Source of the DNA: Mesonia maritima
GTDB taxonomy: Bacteria; Bacteroidota; Bacteroidia; Flavobacteriales; Flavobacteriaceae
Direction: 5' to 3'
Length of the DNA: 64,000 bases
Assembly (NCBI RefSeq): GCF_042433895.1
Contig: NZ_JBHLUA010000006.1
Location: 1 to 64,000, forward strand
Position 1 is the stretch's first letter, and each line of letters starts with the position of its first letter. A model generated the notes under the pieces. It searched no databases. It was not told the DNA's origin and saw only the letters and a list, made by a program, of their open reading frames with translations. Below are positions 8,549-17,672 of the stretch, one piece after another. The translations under genes were made by a program, and so were the position numbers.

Positions 8549-9343
8549 TTATTTACTTAATTTTAATATTCTAACGGCTCCTTGAATAACCAACACAAAA
8601 ACGATGGTTCCGATAATTAAATCGGGGGTGCTGGAATGCAACCAATTTACCAAAAGTGCTGCGATGATGACGCCTAAATTGATCACTACGTCGTTAGAGG
8701 TGAAAATCATACTGGCTTTCATATGCGCTTCTTGTTTGCTTTTTGACTTTTGGAGTAGATACAAGCAAATTCCGTTTGCGATAAGCGCGAAGATCGAAAC
8801 GATAATCATTGTGGAAAAGTCAGGAAGTTTCTCGGTTCCTAAAAATCTCCTTAACACTTCAACAAATCCAATAATAGCAAGGGTTATTTGAAAATATCCG
8901 GCTAGTTTGGCTATTTTCTTTTTCTTAACCACGGTTCCGCCCACGACAAGCAAACTAATGCCATACACAAAACTATCGGCCAGCATATCTAAGCTATCGG
9001 CGACCAATCCCATTGATTTTGAAATGATCCCAGTGGTGATTTCTATTCCAAAAAAGATGAAATTTATGCCGAGTACTGCCCACAGTAGCTTTTTTTGGTT
9101 GGCATTTTCCTTAAATTCGGTTTGCTTAGTTTCTTCAGTCGAGATTTTCTTTCCGCCTAAATTCAGTTCGAGAACAGATTTTTCGATTTGGTCAATTTCT
9201 CCGCGGTGAAAAACAGTCAGTTTTCTATTGGGAATATCGAAGTCCAAATTTGCAATACTTGAGATGCCATCCAATTTCATTCGAATTAGGTTTTCTTCTG
9301 AATGACAATCCATTTTGGTAATCTCAAATATTGTTTTCTTCAT
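8549..9343 (-). CDS. Cation diffusion facilitator family transporter with N-terminal HMA-like domain
   Basis: 264 residues. Residues 1-70 (KKTIFEITKMDCHSEENLIRMKLDGI) look like a heavy-metal-associated domain with one cysteine and a histidine in place of CxxC. Residues 85-262 hold about six membrane helices of the CDF fold: SKSMGLVADSLDMLADSFVY in helix 2 carries the paired aspartates, and FTSNDVVINLG in helix 5 a third. It would export a divalent metal such as Zn, Co or Cd by proton antiport. The usual long cytosolic C-terminal domain is absent, so it is a short CDF. It is the first gene of the repeat-separated block. Confidence 0.8.
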   Translation of the reverse strand: MKKTIFEITKMDCHSEENLIRMKLDGISSIANLDFDIPNRKLTVFHRGEIDQIEKSVLELNLGGKKISTEETKQTEFKENANQKKLLWAVLGINFIFFGIEITTGIISKSMGLVADSLDMLADSFVYGISLLVVGGTVVKKKKIAKLAGYFQITLAIIGFVEVLRRFLGTEKLPDFSTMIIVSIFALIANGICLYLLQKSKSKQEAHMKASMIFTSNDVVINLGVIIAALLVNWLHSSTPDLIIGTIVFVLVIQGAVRILKLSK

Positions 9344-9378
9344 TGGTTTACGGTTTTATTAATTTCTAATTAAAACTT

Positions 9379-9490
9379 TGTATAACGCTTCACCTAAGGT
9401 ATATCGCTCCATAAAACTACCCAAAATCACCAATCTCCATTAAGGATTTCTTGAAATTATTAGCTTAAGTAACGCTTACCGGTTTTAGGC
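9379..9490 (-). repeat. attC-like intergenic repeat, copy A
   Basis: This occupies nearly all the space between the CDF start (9343) and the peptidase stop (9496). In the gene direction it begins 5 bases after that stop with GCCTAAAACCGGTAAGCG and ends near GTTATAC before the CDF gene. The inner part aligns with copies B and C. The outer boxes approach the integron consensus RYYYAAC and GTTRRRY with mismatches. Confidence 0.6.
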
Positions 9491-9495
9491 AACAG

Positions 9496-10883
9496 TTATT
9501 TCATTAGTTCTTCAACTTTTTCTATTGCTCTATCTTTATTATTAAATTCCGAGTTCAAAGTTTTAAAAAGTTTCGTTTCTTCTCTCGAATATTCAATTTT
9601 GTAATCAGGAGGAATTCCTGTTACCTCAAAAAGTTTACCATCCATTGTTTCATAAACTTCGCTTGACAACCAATAAGTCCAACCGTTAGGGAGTTTTTTG
9701 TATAAAACATCGGACAAAGCTCCATTAGTATTAGAGCCAACTCTTTTGAAATTTGGAAAATTCATTGTTGCTATTGTGGTTGTTTCGGCAGCACTAACCG
9801 TAAAAGGACTTGTAAGTATGTATACACTTTTTAGATAACCAGGATTTGAAGGCTCTATATCAATAATTTGATACTCTGAATAATTGTCTTTAAATCTTCT
9901 TTTCTTTTTAAAAATATCATATTTCTTATCAATAAAATGACTCATAAATGCGAGTCCCACCCAATCATATCCTCCTGAATTGAATCTTAAATCTATTATG
10001 CAGACTTCTTTGTTTTGAATATCATTAATGATTTTAGTAGCTATTTTATGTGTACCATCTATCAAATCTTTTTCATAATCATCACTTTCCTCTGCTTTTT
10101 CCCAATATTCACTTGCATTGACAGGTTGATAATCGGCAAGTCCATCCATTTCATTAATTTGGATATAAGCAAGATTTTCATCGATATTTCCCCAAGCTAT
10201 TTGTCCTCCATTATATTTCTTCACCTGTGTTACAAAATTCTTTAGAATTTTATCTTTTGCAAGGTCTCTATAATCCGTGGTGTCTTGTTTCTTGTTTAAT
10301 TTGTGCCATTTTTCATCAAAATCATCTGGGACTTCAAAGTCTGAATGTTCATCATTAAGTTCCAATACAATTTTTCTAATAATAAATAGAATTCAAAAGG
10401 TGGTGTTTGGTCTGTAAATTGAGATTGGTACTTGTTCTTTAACATATTCCAATCAATATTCCGTTCTTTAAAAAAAGCATATTGGTCATTAAAGGTATGC
10501 CAAAGGGTTTCAAAATTGTACGTATTGCTATTGATTTCTTCTTCGGTAAGTTCTGTACAAGACGTGGGTTTTTTTTCTAGTTTCTTATATGTGAAAATGG
10601 TGTATCCTTCTTGATTTGTAAAAGTATTTTCATCAATTACTTTTATGGTTGGGGTTTGTGTATTGAAATAATCTCTCGAAATTTTCCATTCAGGAAAGCA
10701 GTTAAAAGAGCTACTATAAAAAGAAGTAACTAAAGAATCATTGATTTCAACAATTTGTCCTTCTCCTTGTTGTTCAAAAAAGCCATTAAGTTCTGCTTTT
10801 GTTGTTTCAGTCTTTTGTTTTTCTGAATTTTTGCAATTAATCGCTGTAATTGTAATTAATAAAAGTAAAACTTTTTTTATCAT
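9496..10883 (-). pseudogene. S41-family peptidase lipoprotein, split by a frameshift
   Basis: Two overlapping frames form one protein. The upstream part (10883-10296) opens with a lipoprotein signal (LLLLITITAINC, Cys17) and a divergent N-terminal domain. The downstream part (to 9496) holds the peptidase: DLRFNSGGYDWVGL, then the serine nucleophile motif TVSAAETTTIA and GWTYWLSSEVYETMDG. The frames meet at a run of five T (10371-10375, A on the sense strand). One extra base there restores a continuous EKIVLELNDEHSDFEVPDDF. S41 enzymes of this type cleave C-terminal tails outside the cytoplasm. This is either a true pseudogene or a homopolymer sequencing error; there are no other lesions. Confidence 0.8.
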
Positions 10884-10945
10884 AAATATATTTTTGTTAA
10901 AGACTATAGTTTATAGAAATTGTTACAGATCTGATCATAATTGTT

Positions 10946-11078
10946 GCCAACCTAGCTATACCCCAACAAGCATTGTGTGATATCCATTTTAGTTCAATGA
11001 TAAAACTAACCAAAATCAACAATTTCAATTAAGGATTTTTTGGAATTATTAGCTTGGGTAACGCTTACCGGTGTTAGC
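10946..11078 (-). repeat. attC-like intergenic repeat, copy B
   Basis: 133 bases. In the gene direction it starts 5 bases after the VOC stop with GCTAACACCGGTAAGCG and ends with GGTTGGC, so the two ends are imperfect inverted repeats (GCTAAC against GTTGGC). An inner hairpin is centred on AATT-TC-AATT (11021-11030). It aligns along its whole length with copy C. Confidence 0.65.
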
Positions 11079-11083
11079 TGCTG

Positions 11084-11500
11084 TTATTTTTTAATCAGTC
11101 CTTTATTATTTTCGTTCGGTTCAATCAAATCCCACAAATTTCCATATAAGTCTTCAAATACCGCAACAGTACCATATTCAAATTCAGTAGGTGGTCTAAC
11201 AAAATTTATCTTTCTTTCCACCATTTTGTTGTAGTCTCTCCAAAAGTCATCAGTGAAGAGAAAAAATCCAACTCTTCCTCCAGTTTGATTTCCTACAATT
11301 TCAGTTTGTTTTTCATTAGCAGCTTTAGCAAGTAGTAAACAGCATTCAGTAGCACCAGTTGGCGCAATCATTACCCATCTTTTATTGTCGTCAATTTTTG
11401 TGTCTTCAAGAAGTTTGAATTCCAGTTTTTCTGTATAGAATTTAATTGCTTCGTCATAATCTTTTACTACTAAAGCGATATGAGCTATTCTTTGGTACAT
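11084..11500 (-). CDS. VOC family protein (glyoxalase/bleomycin-resistance fold)
   Basis: 138 residues, the normal length for a single-chain VOC protein with two beta-alpha-beta-beta-beta halves. MYQRIAHIALVVKDYDEAIKFYTEKLEFKL is the first half and has the metal-side histidine (H7). GRVGFFLFTDDFWRDYNKM and EYGTVAVFEDLYGNLWDLIEP form the second half with the conserved metal-ligand glutamate near the end. Such proteins range from lyases to antibiotic-binding proteins; the substrate cannot be told. It lies alone between two attC-like repeats, as a one-gene cassette would. Confidence 0.85.
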   Translation of the reverse strand: MYQRIAHIALVVKDYDEAIKFYTEKLEFKLLEDTKIDDNKRWVMIAPTGATECCLLLAKAANEKQTEIVGNQTGGRVGFFLFTDDFWRDYNKMVERKINFVRPPTEFEYGTVAVFEDLYGNLWDLIEPNENNKGLIKK

Positions 11501-11526
11501 TTTTATTGCGTTCGGTTTTAATTGCA

Positions 11527-11660
11527 GCTAACCTAGCGATAACACCACTCTTGTTGGGTGACATTCCTTTTAGTTCAATGATAAAACTACCCAAAAATCA
11601 CCAATCTCGATTAAGGTTTCTTGGAATTATTAGCTTGGGTAACGCTTACCGGTGTTTTGC
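11527..11660 (-). repeat. attC-like intergenic repeat, copy C
   Basis: 134 bases between hamB and the VOC gene. In the gene direction it opens with GCAAAACACCGGTAAGCG and ends with GGTTAGC. The inner hairpin is AATC-TC-GATT (11603-11612), where copy B has AATT-TC-AATT, so one base pair has changed on both sides. The VOC start codon follows 27 bases after the repeat. Confidence 0.65.
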
Positions 11661-11809
11661 ATAGTGCTTTTACACTTAGCTTAGTCTTCCTATGTTCCTT
11701 ATTTAGTTCTAAAATGTGCCTTGGTAAGACAACACATACTCTTTTGCGATTTTTGGCTTGTATGGTAGCTGAAGCGAATTGTAAATGTCTATAGCTTTTA
11801 GTGTCGGCT
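11661..11809. other. Tail between hamB and repeat copy C
   Basis: About 150 bases. A 69-codon minus-strand frame (11611-11820) covers it, but this frame starts inside hamB, runs into the repeat and has no recognisable domain, so I take it as noncoding. The phrase TGTCGGCTT occurs here and again upstream of hamA. Confidence 0.45.
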
Positions 11810-14800
11810 TCATTCCTCAAATTTTAAATATGGATTTAAATTAACCATTCTCCAAAGTCCATCACTTCCATCATAATCAAAAAAGACTCCATCAACATCA
11901 TTAACAGAAGAGAAATCAATTTCAGAAGTACTTATATCTTCTATTAATTTATAATCAGGACTTACTAAATATTGAATCCCATTAATTTTCTTTGCAAGCA
12001 AACGAGTAGTTGTCTTGTGCTTTTCAGGAAATGTAAAATTAGGTACAGACTTTAAAACACTAATTTCTCTTTTAGAAAATTTAGATAATAGAACAAGCCA
12101 TTTAAATGCTCCTTCAGAAATCAAATCTTTATATTTTTCTAAGCTATTGATTAAATCATTTTTGTAGAATTTGATACTTTTATCCCATAATTCATTATCG
12201 TACAATCCACTAATTTCATTAGCGGAAGACCTTGACCTAATTCCACATTGATAAATTTTGACACTTACTAAATTAGGTAAACCGAGTTCGACTAAAATTG
12301 ATAGTTCCTCAATCGTATCTGCTTCAATATTAAGTTCTTTATTTCTTAGTTTTTTTGAGATTCCGTTTAAAACCCAAGGAAGGCTGAATGAATAATATTT
12401 GGTAACTATGTTAGTTGCTTCTTCAAGAATTGCTATTTCTGACAAAGGAACAGCTTTTAGCCATTTATCTCTTATTTCATCTTCATTTACACTTTCTATA
12501 AATTCTTCAGCAAGAACATTGATTTCTTTAATTTCATTTTCAATATCTTTTAACAAGTCAATTTTCGAATCAATATTTATGTCATTTGATAAATAATCTT
12601 GAATAATGCTTATTAACTTATCTAATTTATCTTCGATTTGTAAATCGCTATTTAGAGGTATGCCAGATTTAATTATTGAATTCCATTTACTTTTGTCATC
12701 GCCAACTTTTGTTACGATTCCTTTAGTTCTTGCTTTAAGGAACTGAATTACTTCTTCTCCAGTAATTTCCTCTGATTTCTCTGCCTGAATGTAAGCTAAT
12801 GAATTTCTAAAGTAATCATCAGTCCATCCATAATTATCATCATCTGAACTATTTAAACTATGTAATGATAATAGGCCATCATCAATCCAATCTAAGGTAT
12901 TATTAATTGCTTCTGAATTTTCGTGTATATCTGAAATGTCATTATCTGCTATTAATTCTATTAATTGTTCAAATGATACATCATTTGAGTCAGCTATTTT
13001 CTTTAGAATTTTAATTAACTCTAAGCAACCACTCTGGGCATTATCAATTTTAGCTTTATCGAAATAGTCAAATATTAGATTTCTTTCCCAATTAACTTTT
13101 CTTGATTTTTTATTTACCGTATCTAATGCTACTAAAATCTTCCCTTCGTGGTCTACAAATGCTCTTCCAGCTCTTCCAGCAATATTCCAAAAATCTCTAG
13201 AAGTAATTCGATTACCTGCTTGATATAATGTTGAGAATATTACAGTAGACACACCCAAATTAACTCCTTGACCTAAAGTTGATGTTGCAATTATAACTCT
13301 AGGTTTTTCTTTGCTCATTAACCTTTCAAGTGGTAATCTAACATCTGATAATAAATCAGCATTGTGGCATAAGATTCCTTTTCTAGCAAAATATAGCCAT
13401 TCAGATTCTTCACCATAAGATTCAATACAAGCAAGCTCGAATGCATTCCAATCATTTTGATTTTTAAATACAAATTCGACTTCATTAGCAAGACATTTAT
13501 CATATTCTCTTGCAATAGTAAAAACAGACCTTTTTTGCCCAACAAAAATTAAAACAGGTCCGAAGGTTCTAAGTTTATATGCTGTGCTAGCTATTGCTTG
13601 ATTTTTTGTTTCAGGAAAATGTCTTATTCTAGTTTGCCTACCTTTTAATGGTTGTTCTACACTTTGGATAAATTTAGGGTTAAATGAATTCCTTTCTGTA
13701 TCAGTACTTCTCCAGTTTAAATCAACGGAATCACCATTCCATTGAAGTATACCTAACCGTTCATCTGAAGGTCTCCAATTTTCTTTAAAAACGTTTTCGC
13801 TTGAGTCGGTTAACCATTCTGCTAAATCTTCTGCATTGGGAAGAACAGCCGATAATAGTAAAAACCTGCCTTCATTCTGCTTTATAAAATATCTTAATTC
13901 TTCATAGAAAATTTCATTGACAATCAGCCTTTTATTTGCTCCTAATAAATGACCTTCGTCTATAACAACAAGTTTTATTTGATTTAGAATTTCATTATTA
14001 CCTCTAAGCATAGCTTTTGCTTTCTCAGGTGTTGCAATTATTACATCAGATTCATCAATTACTTTCTCGTCAAGTTTACTAAATAAGCTACCACCATAAA
14101 GGTGTGATGCTGATATTCCGATACTATGAAATATTTCGTCTAATGAATTTTCAATTTCATAAGCTAATGACCTAAATGGTGCGATATACAATACTTTACT
14201 TTCTTTGTTTTTTGAAATAGAGTCTAATATTGCTATTTCAGCAATTCTAGTTTTCCCGCTACTTGTTGGTATGCTTACCACGCATCCATTATTTTCTTCA
14301 CTAATTACTTTAGATAATGAATTGCGTTGAGTTATGAATAACTCATATATTCCTCCATATTTTTGATACGTTAACGAATGAATATATTTGCGAGCTAGTC
14401 CATCGCTAATGTCAAAATATTTGCCAAGTGAATTCCATAAAGAAGCTTCTGAAATACCATCTGTTATAATTATCAATAATCTAACTACCCACCAAACATC
14501 AGGTTCGTTTTGAATCTCAGTAATTATTTTTAAATTTTTGAGATTGGTTTTTGCCAACTCTAAAAGATATTTTTCTCCTGTGTAGAAGTATTTAATGAAG
14601 TTATTTAAAGATTTTGCAATAGTTATTTCATATATGTTTTTACTAGAATCTATCTCTTCATTGTTTTCAGATAAATAGTCGTCATTGTAAATTTCATTTA
14701 CCATCATACTATTTATTATCGCCTGAAGTTCTTGGTAATTTCGACTAATAAATAAGGAAACAATTTTTGAAATAACTGTGTCATTTTCAATTTTCTTAAT

Positions 14801-15169
14801 TAATATGAATGCTTTTGAGTATTGAAAACAAACGTAATACGACAGAGCTGATATAAGACCATAGTAATTACCTAGATTAGTTTTTACTTCAGGCGAACCG
14901 TGGATGTTTTCCAATATTGAAGCTCCTTTTTCTAAAGGGAACATTCCATTTTTTATATGTTCATTTTCAATAAACCTACATCCTAAATTGAGATAATGAA
15001 ATGCGAGTAGATTTAACTTATCGTCTTTAATCGTGTATTTTGGAAAGTTATCTACACTTTCTGCAGTATTATAAAGAATGTATCTAGCATTTGCTTGAGC
15101 AATTAGATTTTGAAGAGTCGAGTCTTTTTCAATTCTATTTAATTTTTCTTGAATTTGGTCAAATTTCAT
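11810..15169 (-). CDS. hamB: Hachiman antiphage system helicase HamB
   Basis: 1119 residues, the size expected for HamB. The core is a superfamily 2 helicase: Walker A SIPTSSGKTRIAE near residue 300, the DEAH-type box VVIDEGHLLG near 403, motif III SAVLPNAEDLAEWL, and motif VI IAGRAGRAFVDH near 662. About 270 residues precede the core and 400 follow it, as in the Ski2-like helicases of this system. HamB is thought to sense aberrant or phage DNA and release the nuclease HamA. It overlaps the hamA stop by four bases (ATGA), so both are translated together. The sequence is AT-rich, unlike the GC-richer genes beyond 16300, and both ends carry attC-like repeats. Confidence 0.9.
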   Translation of the reverse strand: MKFDQIQEKLNRIEKDSTLQNLIAQANARYILYNTAESVDNFPKYTIKDDKLNLLAFHYLNLGCRFIENEHIKNGMFPLEKGASILENIHGSPEVKTNLGNYYGLISALSYYVCFQYSKAFILIKKIENDTVISKIVSLFISRNYQELQAIINSMMVNEIYNDDYLSENNEEIDSSKNIYEITIAKSLNNFIKYFYTGEKYLLELAKTNLKNLKIITEIQNEPDVWWVVRLLIIITDGISEASLWNSLGKYFDISDGLARKYIHSLTYQKYGGIYELFITQRNSLSKVISEENNGCVVSIPTSSGKTRIAEIAILDSISKNKESKVLYIAPFRSLAYEIENSLDEIFHSIGISASHLYGGSLFSKLDEKVIDESDVIIATPEKAKAMLRGNNEILNQIKLVVIDEGHLLGANKRLIVNEIFYEELRYFIKQNEGRFLLLSAVLPNAEDLAEWLTDSSENVFKENWRPSDERLGILQWNGDSVDLNWRSTDTERNSFNPKFIQSVEQPLKGRQTRIRHFPETKNQAIASTAYKLRTFGPVLIFVGQKRSVFTIAREYDKCLANEVEFVFKNQNDWNAFELACIESYGEESEWLYFARKGILCHNADLLSDVRLPLERLMSKEKPRVIIATSTLGQGVNLGVSTVIFSTLYQAGNRITSRDFWNIAGRAGRAFVDHEGKILVALDTVNKKSRKVNWERNLIFDYFDKAKIDNAQSGCLELIKILKKIADSNDVSFEQLIELIADNDISDIHENSEAINNTLDWIDDGLLSLHSLNSSDDDNYGWTDDYFRNSLAYIQAEKSEEITGEEVIQFLKARTKGIVTKVGDDKSKWNSIIKSGIPLNSDLQIEDKLDKLISIIQDYLSNDINIDSKIDLLKDIENEIKEINVLAEEFIESVNEDEIRDKWLKAVPLSEIAILEEATNIVTKYYSFSLPWVLNGISKKLRNKELNIEADTIEELSILVELGLPNLVSVKIYQCGIRSRSSANEISGLYDNELWDKSIKFYKNDLINSLEKYKDLISEGAFKWLVLLSKFSKREISVLKSVPNFTFPEKHKTTTRLLAKKINGIQYLVSPDYKLIEDISTSEIDFSSVNDVDGVFFDYDGSDGLWRMVNLNPYLKFEE

Positions 15170-15996
15170 AAAGCTGATGGATTAGCAATTAGTTCATTTG
15201 CTTTATCAAAAACAAGATTTATAAAATTTTCAGGATTTTTAATGCCAATAGAAATAAAAATTAGTTCTGGATTATCATTACTAAGGTTTCGCTCAACATT
15301 AGCAGATGTATTTTCGTTACTCAATAGTAAACCTGTATAAATTAGTTGACTTTTATCTTTGATATCTTGCACAATAAAATCATCTAGCTTTAAAGCTAAT
15401 TCTTCATTACTTTTAGCAATTTCTTCAACTAAGAAAGAATAAGACAAAGGCATTTTTTCTTTTTCTAATGAAGACGAAATATCGTTTACAGCTGTTTTGT
15501 CTGGGGTTTTTCGGAATTTAGATTCTCCTAGATAAATTTTTAAATCATCTCCACTTTCTTGTTGAAAAAGGTCAACCATTAATGTGTCATCTCCTTTTAT
15601 TGCTTGGTCAACATTGGGATTGTATTTAAGTTTAAAAACTTTAATTAATTCACGATTTAATGTGCTTTGAATGTATTCGGTAAGTAAAATTTCTGTCGCA
15701 TTTCCTTTTTTTACTTTATCTGCAATAGGCAGTTTTCTGTTTTGCTCAGCGTATTTTGGAAAACCTAATTCTCCATATTTTTTCTTTAGTTGCTTTAGTC
15801 GAAAAGAAGAGTAGTGATGACTGATTAATTTATTTGCCATCCATAAAATCAAGTCTTCATTTTCTTCGTTATTTATCTCAGTTAATTCTCTATGACATTT
15901 GGTAGCTGTAACTGGAATATCATTCGCTTTTAACCAAACTCCAAGAGGGTGTTCTGCGTTTGGATGATTTCCAATTAAATCAATTTGTTTAGTCAT
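15166..15996 (-). CDS. hamA: Hachiman antiphage system nuclease HamA (DUF1837)
   Basis: 276 residues, matching DUF1837. A PD-(D/E)xK nuclease core is visible: KGNATEILLTEYI with E102, KGDDTLMVDLF with D136/D137, and IYLGESKFRK with the E158-x-K160 pair. In Hachiman, HamA is held inactive by HamB and degrades DNA after activation, which stops the phage and often kills the cell. The gene comes first, followed by hamB with a four-base overlap; this is the standard order and confirms the assignment. A leader of about 120 bases separates the start codon from the half-repeat at 16117-16200. Confidence 0.9.
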   Translation of the reverse strand: MTKQIDLIGNHPNAEHPLGVWLKANDIPVTATKCHRELTEINNEENEDLILWMANKLISHHYSSFRLKQLKKKYGELGFPKYAEQNRKLPIADKVKKGNATEILLTEYIQSTLNRELIKVFKLKYNPNVDQAIKGDDTLMVDLFQQESGDDLKIYLGESKFRKTPDKTAVNDISSSLEKEKMPLSYSFLVEEIAKSNEELALKLDDFIVQDIKDKSQLIYTGLLLSNENTSANVERNLSNDNPELIFISIGIKNPENFINLVFDKANELIANPSAL

Positions 15997-16116
15997 TTTA
16001 TCGTATTTCTAAGCGTTGGCAAAAAACAGCTCTATTGTTTTTTTGGTGTCGGCTTATGTTTTGATCAAAAAACAATTGTGCCGTTTGTGCAGCTGTCATT
16101 TTAGTTTAAAATTACT

Positions 16117-16200
16117 CCCAACCTAAACATAACCCAAAAAGCTATATTATAAGTAATTATAAATCTACCAAAAAAACTCCAATCCTCATTACGGTTTCCC
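16117..16200 (-). repeat. attC-like repeat, half copy D at the end of the block
   Basis: On the plus strand CCCAACCTAAACATAACCC aligns with CCAACCTAGC in B and AACCTAGCGATAACACC in C, and the centre CCAATCCTCATTACGG with the inner hairpin. The outer half found in B and C (TAACGCTTACCGG) is missing. The copy thus marks where the AT-rich block meets the GC-richer backbone. Confidence 0.55.
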
Positions 16201-16293
16201 TTAAAAGAGAAAAACAGCCCATCAAAAAAACCTTTCCTAAAAAAATAGCCGTTCCACATAATCAAATACCTTTGCCTACGTTAGCCTAAAGCT

Positions 16294-17430
16294 ATGCAAA
16301 AGAATAAACCAATGAAAACAAGACCAAGCCTGGGGATCCTCGTCGCTCTCCTTTTTAGTTTACCGGGTATCGCGCAGCAAATGTACCAACCCGTGAGTGC
16401 GCTTAATGTGGAAATTGACACGATACCGGTGAGTTTCCCCGAGCAGGAACAATTTAAAAACGAGGTGACCGGCAACACCGTCAAGGTATTGCACGCCATA
16501 GAAAATACCGGATTTCAGTTTTACAACAGCGTGAGTTTTCGCAACGAAAAAGAAGGCATTATCGCCGGCGGCACCCGGTTACGCCTACGCTCCACCCAAG
16601 ACGGCGGAAAGCATTGGAAAGGCTTTTCCTTTTCCGGTTTTGCCAATGCCTTTTACAGCACCGCCATTTACGAAAATCAGTTTTATGTGGTGGGCGCTTC
16701 CCGCTATATTTTTAGGAATAACGATTTAAATACCGAATGGGAAGCTTTTGATGTCAATACGCTGGCCGAAAACAAATACGCCTTACGCCATCCTAAATTT
16801 TATAAAATAAAGTTTTCTCCCAGCGGTTTGGGGATTATCGTTGGCGATAACAACGGGAAACCACTCGTCCTAAAAACCACAGATAAAGGCGCGCACTGGC
16901 AACAAGTTCCGCTTGATGGATTGCCAGCCGATGAAGTTCCTTTAAGCGATGTGTTTATTTTTCCCGATAACACCATCAGGATCCTTTCGTTTACAGGAAA
17001 TGTGTACGAAAGTACCAACCAGGGCAACAATTGGCGGCAATTGCGTAGCGGAAAAGAAGGGGAATCCTTAAATTCTATCGCTTTTACTACCAAAAAAGAA
17101 GGCTATATTTCTGGGTTGCAAGGCCTGCTTTTAAAAACCACCGACGACGGAAAAACCGGGGAACAGATAGATACCGCGGTGTTGGGAAGCGGCGCCAATA
17201 TTTCGAATTTAGAATATACGAACGACAACCGCTTGCTGCTCACCACGGCCGAAAGTTTTCAGGATAAAAAAACAAAAGCGCCTCTATTTTCCATCGATGC
17301 GCAGGGAAAAATTTCGCCCTTTCTGTTGGCCCAAGGGAAAACCTTTGTGTTTGATGCTTACGGACTTTTCTTGCTAAATGACAAGGTGTTTCTCTTAAGC
17401 CGCGATAAATTATACCAAACAAAACTATAG
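16294..17430 (+). CDS. Secreted Ycf48/BNR-like beta-propeller protein
   Basis: 378 residues with a signal peptide (ends at GIAQQ). The start could equally be the second ATG at 16312, which places the hydrophobic core closer to the N-terminus. The body is a run of propeller repeats with the Ycf48/BNR signature: STQDGGKHWKGF, KTTDKGAHWQQV, ESTNQGNNWRQL, KTTDDGKTGEQI, each followed by a G-rich strand. In Bacteroidota such proteins are exported and often have unknown binding roles; a link with photosystem assembly is not implied. GC content rises sharply here compared with hamA. It appears to be monocistronic. Confidence 0.8.
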   Translation: MQKNKPMKTRPSLGILVALLFSLPGIAQQMYQPVSALNVEIDTIPVSFPEQEQFKNEVTGNTVKVLHAIENTGFQFYNSVSFRNEKEGIIAGGTRLRLRSTQDGGKHWKGFSFSGFANAFYSTAIYENQFYVVGASRYIFRNNDLNTEWEAFDVNTLAENKYALRHPKFYKIKFSPSGLGIIVGDNNGKPLVLKTTDKGAHWQQVPLDGLPADEVPLSDVFIFPDNTIRILSFTGNVYESTNQGNNWRQLRSGKEGESLNSIAFTTKKEGYISGLQGLLLKTTDDGKTGEQIDTAVLGSGANISNLEYTNDNRLLLTTAESFQDKKTKAPLFSIDAQGKISPFLLAQGKTFVFDAYGLFLLNDKVFLLSRDKLYQTKL

Positions 17431-17672
17431 TTCGTAATAAGAACTATTTTACGCATCGCTACGATATCATTTTTGGCAAGGCCAACTATCCTAAAAATGA
17501 ACTGCTAAAGCCATCAATTACTGAGATTGGCTAAACTTTAGCATATTTTTCACGGAATACAGGGGGTGCGTTCCCGTTAGATTTTGCTTGCTTTGTGATG
17601 GCAAAAAAGAACTACTGAAAAGCTGAACAAGTAACGCCGCTTTTCAGCATCAATCCATAAAAGCCTTAAAAA

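Noticed and set aside
11611..11820. 69-codon minus-strand open frame after hamB
   Set aside because: It starts inside hamB and runs into repeat copy C; no recognisable features.
9379..16200. CRISPR array
   Set aside because: The repeats are about 133 bases, four in number, and separated by genes, not by short unique spacers.
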